This document shows positions 1 to 7,108 of a DNA stretch of 18,510 nt, piece after piece; positions within the stretch are counted from its first letter, which is position 1, and the number at the start of each line of letters is the position of its first letter. The notes below the pieces were generated by a model that was not told the origin of the DNA, made no database searches, and saw only the letters and a list, made by a program, of their open reading frames with translations. This stretch comes from Chromera velia (Eukaryota; Sar; Chromeraceae): contig JAHBMJ010001690.1 in NCBI GenBank assembly GCA_018398765.1, positions 9,109 to 27,618 of the forward strand, given 5' to 3'. A program made the position numbers and the translations under genes.

Positions 1-796
1 GGTATTGTCGACGACGACGGGCTCTTGCCCAATTATAGGGGGGGGGTCACAATTAATGATGACGACGACAAGGAATTAGGGCTGAATAACCCCTCCCCCC
101 CCCCTGAGGAGAGGCATGGCAGGGGTGATGTACCCACATATACGCACTGCAAGCATGCCCAAACAAGAAACAGCGCGGTATCAAACTCGGTAGCTACCAC
201 CTGTTCAGAAATTATTTTCATACTTTCATCTAGTATAACTCCTGAACAAGAGTATATACAAAGCTCATACTTTATGAATAAACACTAAATCTATAAACTC
301 ACATAGAGTGTTTACTTGAGTATCTTATTCATTGTAATAAGACACTATATTTATTTGTGTTTTTCAAAAAACATGGAATTTTTTTGAAAAAAAAAATTTT
401 TTTTAGGTTTTTTGATGTTTTTTGTCATTCAAAAGTTTCTCAACAAAAGAGAATGACAACATCAGAATGACCAAGTGATGGTCAAACGGAATGCAGAGCT
501 AGATCTCCATGATAGTGGAACTACTTCATGAAATAGTCTGTCCATCAAGGCAGAGTAGAACGTCGAATAGCCGAAAGGCGTTCGATCAGCTAGTGCTGCA
601 GGAAGTGAATCGATCTGAACTGGCTGGTACTGAATAACAAATCGTACAAAATCGAATGCGCACGCGGCAAGCCTATCCTGGCCAGCATGGTGCTTCGGCA
701 TCGCCCGGCACGGCCTGCACGCTCGGCCTGCCGGGTCCAGAAGCAAGCATGGATACGCGGCAGGCTGGTACCCTATACTTCAACTCCCCCCCTCGA
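1..796. other. No gene recognised; homopolymer-rich intergenic DNA
   Basis: No reading frame here looks like a real protein. The stretch contains short G and C runs (around 41-49 and 90-103) and an A/T homopolymer block at about 360-425. A GC-rich hairpin has 7-bp arms at 704-710 and 729-735 (CCCGGCA and TGCCGGG). Open frames on both strands overlap each other and show no recognisable motif. Confidence 0.5.
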
Positions 797-1079
797 TTCC
801 GTTTCTATGTAAGCTTTGCAAAGAGGACCTCCCTGAACCTAACGACCACTTGAAAGTTCAAGCCGCATTTTTTGATAAGCTTGAAAGTCTGTGCTGCAGG
901 CGCGGATCATTTATATTGTCTTAAAAGCCAAAGCCGCATATCTGAGGGGTCTCTTGACCATCTACGCCGCAAGCGTGGACGGTCTCTTGAAAAACGATGC
1001 CGTAGATAGAGATCATCTTGATTATATTTTTCCAAGTGGCACTTAGGTTTAGGGAGGTTGCAAAGAGAAAGAAACGGAA
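797..1079. repeat. Diverged inverted repeat (fold-back)
   Basis: The sequence at 797-854 is matched in reverse complement by 1030-1079. Shared blocks in the same order include TTCCGTTTCT, CTTTGCA, CCTCCCT, AACCTA and CCACTT, with small indels between them. About 175 bases lie between the arms. The spacer has its own short direct repeat, GGTCTCTTGA at 948-957 and 981-990. It could be the remnant of a fold-back or terminal-inverted-repeat element, or an inverted duplication of a gene fragment. No transposase was seen. Confidence 0.5.
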
Positions 1080-1231
1080 GCGAAATACGTAGGGAAAGAT
1101 AAAGATAAAGGGAATGAAACAGCCTTTTGATCTAACTGCCTGAGAGCCAATGAAATATTTTTTTGCTTTCACTTGCCTGCCAGTGTTGAAGATTGAAGAG
1201 CGTACATGAAAGGATAGCAGTCTGAGAGAGA

Positions 1232-1338
1232 CAGAGGGCTAGACATCACAAAAACAAGGTCAGAGGGCTAGGCATCACAAGACTGCCTGTCTTCGGCCTG
1301 CCTCTTAAGTCTGCCTTTCTTCGGCCTGCCTCTTAGGT
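1232..1338. repeat. Two short tandem duplications
   Basis: A 28-bp unit beginning CTGCCTGTCTTCGGCC occurs at 1283-1310 and again at 1311-1338 with two base differences. A partial third start follows. Just upstream, the motif AGAGGGCTAGRCATCACAA appears twice about 32 bases apart (near 1232 and 1262). There is no coding signal. Confidence 0.75.
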
Positions 1339-1708
1339 CTGGCTGTCTATTGCCTTTCAAAAGATGAGCGCTTCACAACACTGGAAAAGCAACAGGGAAA
1401 GAAAGAATCTATGTAGTGGCTGTGCAGAAAGACAGAACAAATCGTGCCTTATATACTTCTCCATCAAAAAGTTCGATCACATGTACAGTTTGCATTCACT
1501 GCCTAACAAGAGAAAACAAACACTGCAAACCTTGCATTCGCAACTCAGCGAAGCGTCCTTACATCCCCCCCCCACTCTGGTGTATGCACAAATGGACGTT
1601 GGCCGGCAGAAGAAACAGAGACGGCCAAACACAGATCTAAGAGTCATGAAGAATCCCCTCCCCCCAAAGAGGCACTTCCAAAACCTTGCCTTCCTGACTT
1701 CAACTTAA

Positions 1709-2231
1709 CTCAAATCAACATGTATGTTCTTCTAGATGTTCTTACTTCACGCCTATGAATAAAATGCTTAAAAATTAATAGCACTTTTTTTTTTAAATAC
1801 TTTTATGTTAGTATTAACGTGTATGTATATACGCCACAACTATATCATGTTTGATTTGATGATTTCAATTAATTTAGTATGTACTATGTATGTGTTTGAC
1901 ATTGTATTACTACGTAACCGTTCTATCATACACTTTTATCAAGTTTTTAGTCGTATTTTCCGTTTTAACTAGTTTTAATCATTCAATATAATACTATTGC
2001 CGTGTAAATTATAGTAAATACTAGTAGATTGACTTAGAGTTTCACCTAAAGATCGATCCGTTTTCATTATGCTTTCATTTTTTTATAATTTCAGATATTC
2101 TTCTAGACCTATATAGTTTTAGATATATTCTTAGAGCAAACTGTACACTTTATAAAACTGATAAAAAAAAGATAGAAAATTGATAAACATACAAAAAAAA
2201 AATTAATTTTTTTAAAATGGAAATTTATGGA

Positions 2232-2263
<32 letters not shown>

Positions 2264-2640
2264 CTTTTTTTAATAGAGGGGTGGGGGAACAACTAGGGGA
2301 ACAGTCTACAATCCTAATCCTAATCTGAGAGGTCTGGTAACTTTGGTTTCAGCTTAATTATTTATACTAAAAAGACACACACATAACTTTGACACATAAA
2401 TTAAATATTAAATTTTAAAAGTCATATTACTATATAACTAAAATTATATAAAATATAAGTGTAGAGAAATTGTGATACAAGAAGTAATAATCGAATCATA
2501 TGATGATATGATTGAAAGATTTGCGTGTGGAACCATAGATATACATTCAGCGTTGGCCTTTGTACAGGGCCATTGATCGATCAGTTTACTTCAACATGCT
2601 GCACTTTCACCGTTGGCCGCGGTCTTACGACTGCAGGCTG
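1709..2640. other. AT-rich intergenic stretch with (TA)n; no gene seen
   Basis: The stretch is strongly AT-rich with frequent stops in all frames. A (TA)n microsatellite lies at about 2233-2259, next to A/T homopolymers. No RNA gene or protein motif was recognised. Confidence 0.6.
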
Positions 2641-2701
2641 GGGGTGATGAGACAGAGAGAGAGAGAGAAAGACTGAGAGACAGACAGGCAGGCAGGCAGG
2701 C

Positions 2702-2865
2702 AGGCAGTTGGTAGTGCAGGGAGAAAGGCAGGTGGAAAGAAAAGTTCACCGAGACAGGGAGAGACAAAGACTGACCGGCAGGCAGACAGGCAGGCAGGCA
2801 GGCGGTCAGGCAGGGAGGCAGTTGGTAGCGTAGGAAGAAAGGCGGGCGGAAAGAAACGTGCACCG
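2702..2865. repeat. Tandem duplication, period 114 bp, in purine-rich DNA
   Basis: About 49 bases starting GGCAGTTGGTAG at 2702 recur at 2816 with roughly ten differences, and both copies end in CACCG. Between them are (GGCA)n runs (2687-2706 and 2780-2803) and GA runs. The second copy runs directly into the tetranucleotide array that follows. The pattern fits slippage or unequal exchange between the (GGCA)n tracts. Confidence 0.65.
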
Positions 2866-3247
2866 CATCAATCAATCAATCAATCAATCAATCAGTCAAT
2901 CAGCCAATCAGTCAGTCAGTCAGTCAGTCAATCAATCAATCAGTCAAGCAATCAATCAATCAATCAATCAGTCAATCAGTCGATCAGTCAATCAGTCAAA
3001 CAATCAATCAATCAATCAGTCAATCAATCAGTCAATCAGTTAATCAGTCAACCAGTCAACCAGTCAATCAGTCAATCAGTCAATCAATTAATCAATCAAT
3101 CATTCAATCAATCAGTCAGTCAATAAATCAATCAATCCACCAATAAATCCATCCATCAATCAATCAGTCAATAAATCAATCAATCCATCAATCAATCAGA
3201 CAGTCAGTCAATCAATCAATCAATGAATGAATCAATGAATCAATCAT
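2866..3247. repeat. (TCAA/TCAG)n tetranucleotide array, about 380 bp
   Basis: The array is nearly pure TCAA units mixed with TCAG and a few TCCA, TTAA or TAAA variants. In the plus strand it translates as Asn-Gln-Ser-Ile repeats, but this follows from the 4-bp unit being read in a 12-bp cycle and is not evidence of a gene. TCAA is also the tail unit of the LINE fragment at 17797-17846, so an expanded retrotransposon tail is one possible origin. Confidence 0.9.
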
Positions 3248-3420
3248 GAGAGAAAGGAAAGAAAGAAAATACAAAGCACAGAAGAACGCAGAGAGCCTCT
3301 GAACAGTGTAGGCAGGCAGGTAGGAAGGCAGGCAGGAAAGAACGAAGAGAATCGAAAGTTGACAGGCAAAAAATACGGACTATCAACTTCAGGCTAGAAA
3401 ATCAAAAGAGGTGCACAGCT

Positions 3421-3457
<37 letters not shown>

Positions 3458-3500
3458 GGACGGAAAGAAGGAAGGAAGGAATACGGAAGGAATAAATCAG
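3248..3500. repeat. Purine-rich simple sequence: (GGCA)n, (GA)n, (GGAA)n
   Basis: The strand is almost all purine. It has GGCA-type units at about 3309-3337, an uninterrupted GA run at about 3426-3450 and GGAA/GAAA units to about 3490. No gene was seen. Confidence 0.75.
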
Positions 3501-4260
3501 GATGTCGGACTGACGATTCTCTGCCGTCTCTCGTTATTCTCTTGCTCTGGACATAAACTCTCCGCGCGACCCCCCCCCTCTGTGGTGTGAGAGGGCGGTG
3601 GCTGCCTTTAGTATGTGCATAATTTTTGTCATCCCCACATGCAATCGCAGGGGTTTGTCATCAGCTTCACAGACCCTTAATTTGCCAGTTCATCTCGTCT
3701 CGCTGCCATTTCTGTGAAGCAATCTGCAATGACGATCGAATGCCGATGTAAGACGATAATGCTTTCTTCACAAAGACCTCGTAAGCATTCAAAAACAGAC
3801 GCGGCATGAGCACACAGCATAGAGGGGAGAGGCAGCTCACAGACTGGGCGTCGCTTAATTCAGAAGTGCATCCTGGCGTTTTTTCTTTTTTCTGTTTGAG
3901 CTCACTGGGACGCGGTCCAATGATCCGACAGGATGATTCACTTTCTGCCTTGCGAACTGTTTCGCCTAAATTTTCTTCGCCTGCTGCTCCGTGATTCACT
4001 GAGGGGCGAGTCTGTCTGTCGTTTTGAAATATTCGTTGGAAGGCAACGAGAAGCTGGCGGACAAGGTGGCTGGTGTACGAAAACCTCTGAGGGGAAAACC
4101 CCGTCGGATTCAGTGACAGATCCACTAGTCATGCCATCTGTCGACACACAGATTTTCATGTATATAGGTGTAGACGGATACACATGCACTCCCACAGAAA
4201 TCGAGAGGTGCTAAGAAAGAACGTCTGTCTCGTACACTGTCCTGCTTTGCGTTTTCATTG
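3501..4260. other. Intergenic; open frames on both strands not convincing
   Basis: Overlapping open frames exist here, the longest being 152 codons on the minus strand (3667-4125). None shows a recognisable domain, and plus-strand frames of similar quality overlap it. A real exon cannot be excluded, but nothing positive supports one. Confidence 0.4.
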
Positions 4261-4464
4261 GCTGACTGACTGACTGGCTGACTCGGACTGACTGACTCGG
4301 ACTGACTGACTGACTGACTGGCTGACTGACTGACTGACTGACTAACTGACTGACTGACTAACTGACTGACTGACTGACTAACTGACTGACTGACCGACTG
4401 ACTGACTGACTGACTGACCGATTGACTGACTGACTGACCGACTGACTGACCGACTAACTGACTG
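4261..4464. repeat. (CTGA)n tetranucleotide array
   Basis: About 200 bases of CTGA units with scattered CTAA, CCGA and CTGG variants and two CTCGGA interruptions near the left end. The same unit with the same CTAA and CCGA variants recurs at 11861-12033. Confidence 0.92.
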
Positions 4465-4938
4465 GATTATGCTTTTCTTCCTTCGGGGCATCGGCTCCCC
4501 TGGCATTCATGGCTCCGATGTTAATGGTTGTACGGCAAGGCGGGACTGGAGGAGCTTGGAGAGGACCGTGGCCCTCGCAAAGAACGTTCGCGCTCTTACA
4601 GGGTCCATCGACCTCATTCCAAGCGTCTGCAGGTCACCTTAGTTCAGGTCCCTCCCTTCTTCTCTAAGCTGAACTAGCAATAAACGATTCGAGACGATAA
4701 AGCGGAAACAAGGGCAGGGATCTGCATGAAGTCACTTGATGAGTTTCTTAGTCTTGCCCTCAATTGTGTGCCGTCTCTTCCATCTAGACCCACACGCATC
4801 CATCACCCAACCTGGACAGATGCTGATGAACTGGAGAATTAAAGTTGCATGCATGGTTCGAGTCTGAGTTGAATTGCATGATTCAATTCAAGATCTTCGA
4901 ATCAATTGAATGACTGAGTCAGGTCTGTCATGGTCTGT
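4465..4938. other. No gene recognised
   Basis: Mixed-composition intergenic DNA with short frames only. Near its right end is an AT-rich inverted repeat, ATTCAATT at 4881-4888 and AATTGAAT at 4904-4911. Confidence 0.4.
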
Positions 4939-5073
4939 CCGACTCTGTCGGAGACACACTGAGCTAGTCGGCCGGCGACACTGAACGGCCCGGCGGGGTG
5001 CCGGACCACTAGCTGCATGCCGGTGCCACGCGGTGCATGCATGGCCGCCCGCGGCACGTGGCCGCGGGCGGTC
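4939..5073. repeat. GC-rich cluster of three hairpins
   Basis: There are three successive inverted repeats. The first has CCGAC and GTCGG arms (4939-4943 and 4947-4951). The second has 15-bp arms at 4962-4976 and 5000-5014 with 13 of 15 positions pairing. The third has perfect 11-bp arms at 5045-5055 and 5061-5071 around a 5-base loop, extendable outward through a G-T and a G-C pair. A CACGTG palindrome spans 5055-5060 at the loop. The block is much richer in GC than its flanks. It lies about 600 bases upstream of the gene start. Confidence 0.7.
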
Positions 5074-5610
5074 CGGCGGGCCCCGAAGTGCAAAGCTGCG
5101 CATGAGAGAGCATGCGGTGAAAAAAGCTCGAGCCATCGCAGGAACTCACAACAGAATTAGTTTCTCTAAATGATTTATTTTTTCAATGTGAACTGAATTG
5201 AAAAACACATAATTTTTTCGTGTTTTCCATAGAAATTTTCGGCTTTGTTGAGTGAAATGCCCCTATAGCCGTTGGAATTTCGAAAGAGGCCCCAGGGTTC
5301 GAAAATTTTTCGCATACGGAGATTCATCCCTCAAACACTTTTGTGGGCTTCTCTCCAGTTTCCAGCAGTCTCTTGTCCCGGAAAGTGTGGTCCCGCTCAA
5401 AGAGCTGAAAAAGTTCCGTGTTGAGCAGTCGATCCAGAAGAGACGAAGATCACGAGTGAGAGGGCATCTTGTCTTGACAGGGTCAGTTTTCGCGAAGCTC
5501 CCGCATACAGTGGCTGTTTCGTCTTCAGAGTCTCCTTGCACCCGTGGAGATTGATCGTTTCCCGGGTGTTCGGCATTTTTCTTGTGAAGTTTTCGTTTCG
5601 ATCTGACTGT

Positions 5611-5616
5611 TATAAG
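5611..5616 (+). promoter_or_regulatory. Candidate TATA box (TATAAG)
   Basis: TATAAG lies 77 bases upstream of the chosen ATG at 5688, which would leave a 5' UTR of roughly 45 bases if transcription begins about 30 bases downstream of it. This is position and motif only. The region 5161-5610 has open frames on both strands (for example 5252-5554 plus and 5263-5664 minus) but no recognisable protein, and could instead be 5' UTR or an upstream exon. Confidence 0.25.
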
Positions 5617-5687
5617 AGTCCTGCAATCTGTCTGATCCAAAGCTACAGTAAAGCTGGATTCCAAGTTGCTGACTTCGCTTCATCAGA

Positions 5688-7070
5688 ATGGAGGGCTCTG
5701 TTGACACGGGCGAGGTGCAACAGCAGAGCTATGAGATGCCGCTTCAGGGTCTCGAAGGCGCCGCTGCCGAAGGAGGAGAGGTGGTCGATGCGGCCGACGT
5801 TCCCATGGCACCGATACCGGATGCCGAGGGGGTCGCTCCCGACCACCCCGCCCCTGAAGAGCATCACATGGCGGCAGAGGGGGAAGAGGGGCACGAGGCG
5901 GGAGGGGAGGCAATGCACGAGGGGGTAGATGGTGAGCACGGCGAGGGTCACAAGAAACAGAGTCACAAGATGTGTGACCATGGACGAGAGCAGAGAAGAT
6001 GCAAACCCTGTGGGGGAAGCGGCCTTTGTGCTCATGCTCGACGTCCCAATATGTGCAAGGACTGTGGCGGTGCATCCATTTGTGAGCACTCCCGTCGACG
6101 TGTGCAGTGCAAGGACTGCGGTGGCAGTGCAATTTGCGATCACGGAAAGCAACGGTACGGTTGCAAGAGTTGCAAGGCCACTTCAGGGGATGGGAGTCAC
6201 CTCCAGATGGGGGACCACGAGGGTCTGGTTGAGGGGGGAGAAGAGCATCTCCACCAGGAGGGGGGGGAGCATCTCCATGAGGGGGGAGAGGGTCACACGC
6301 ACGAGGGGGGGGAAGGTCACATGCCCCAGGGGGAGGAGGGGCACATACACCAGGGGGTCGAGGATCATCTCCCGCCTGAGGGGGAGGATCATCATATGCA
6401 GGCAGAGGAAGGAATGCACGCAGAAGGAGGGGTAGGGGTGGGGGTAGAGGCACAGGGGGAGATGGGAGACCCCGACGCAGAGTTTGGCGGGGTAGAAGAA
6501 GAAGGAGAGCACGGCGGCCCTGTGGGGGAGGACTTGATGGGGGACCTCCCCCCCGAATCCTCCCAAGCAGATTCCCCCAAACAGGCCCAAGCGAAGGCAA
6601 AGGCCAAGGCCAAAAGCAGAAAGAGAGTGCGGGATGCTTCAGAAGAACTCGTAGACGAAAGTGGGTGGGCTCAATGGATGAGACTGCATGCATGAACACG
6701 CGTGAAAGGAATGAAGGATATATCTTCTTTCTCTTTGTCCGTCCGTCATTCTGCCTTTCGTTTGTTCCGGCCCGTTTTCCTGTTTCTTTCTTTTCTTCCT
6801 CTTCTCTTCTCTTTCCTTTCTCTCGCTCTCGCTCTTTCTCTCTTGGGGCGTGATCACTTGCTCTCTCTCTCTCTGTCTGTCTCTGTTCTTTTCCTGTCTT
6901 CCGCCCTTTTTGCTGCCTTCATTTCTCCTTGTTTCCTCTTATCTTTGCGCAAACGTGCAATCGAAACAAAGAAGCTTGGCAAACGAAACTCTTGATGCCA
7001 AGTCTGTCTCTCTGCATCCCTTTCATGTATCACCCTCGCTCTTTCTCTCTCTCTCTGCGTGTGTGTATGT

Positions 7071-7108
<38 letters not shown>

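Noticed and set aside
2858-3043. Asn-Gln-Ser-Ile repeat protein
   Set aside because: It is a direct translation of the TCAA/TCAG array; similar frames occur wherever the array is long.
2866-3247. CRISPR array
   Set aside because: There are no spacers; the units are contiguous 4-bp repeats in a eukaryotic-looking context.
3667-4125. 152-codon minus-strand open frame
   Set aside because: No recognisable motif and overlapping frames of similar quality on the other strand; left as unexplained intergenic sequence.
4850-4875. tRNA T-loop-like GGTTCGAGTCT
   Set aside because: No acceptor stem, D-arm or anticodon arm fits around it.
5683-6699. 338-codon open frame antisense to exon 1
   Set aside because: It lies opposite the repeat-coding exon and consists of Pro/Leu/His-rich sequence produced by the complement of Gly/Glu codons. 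The plus strand has the ordered CxH...CxxC repeats.
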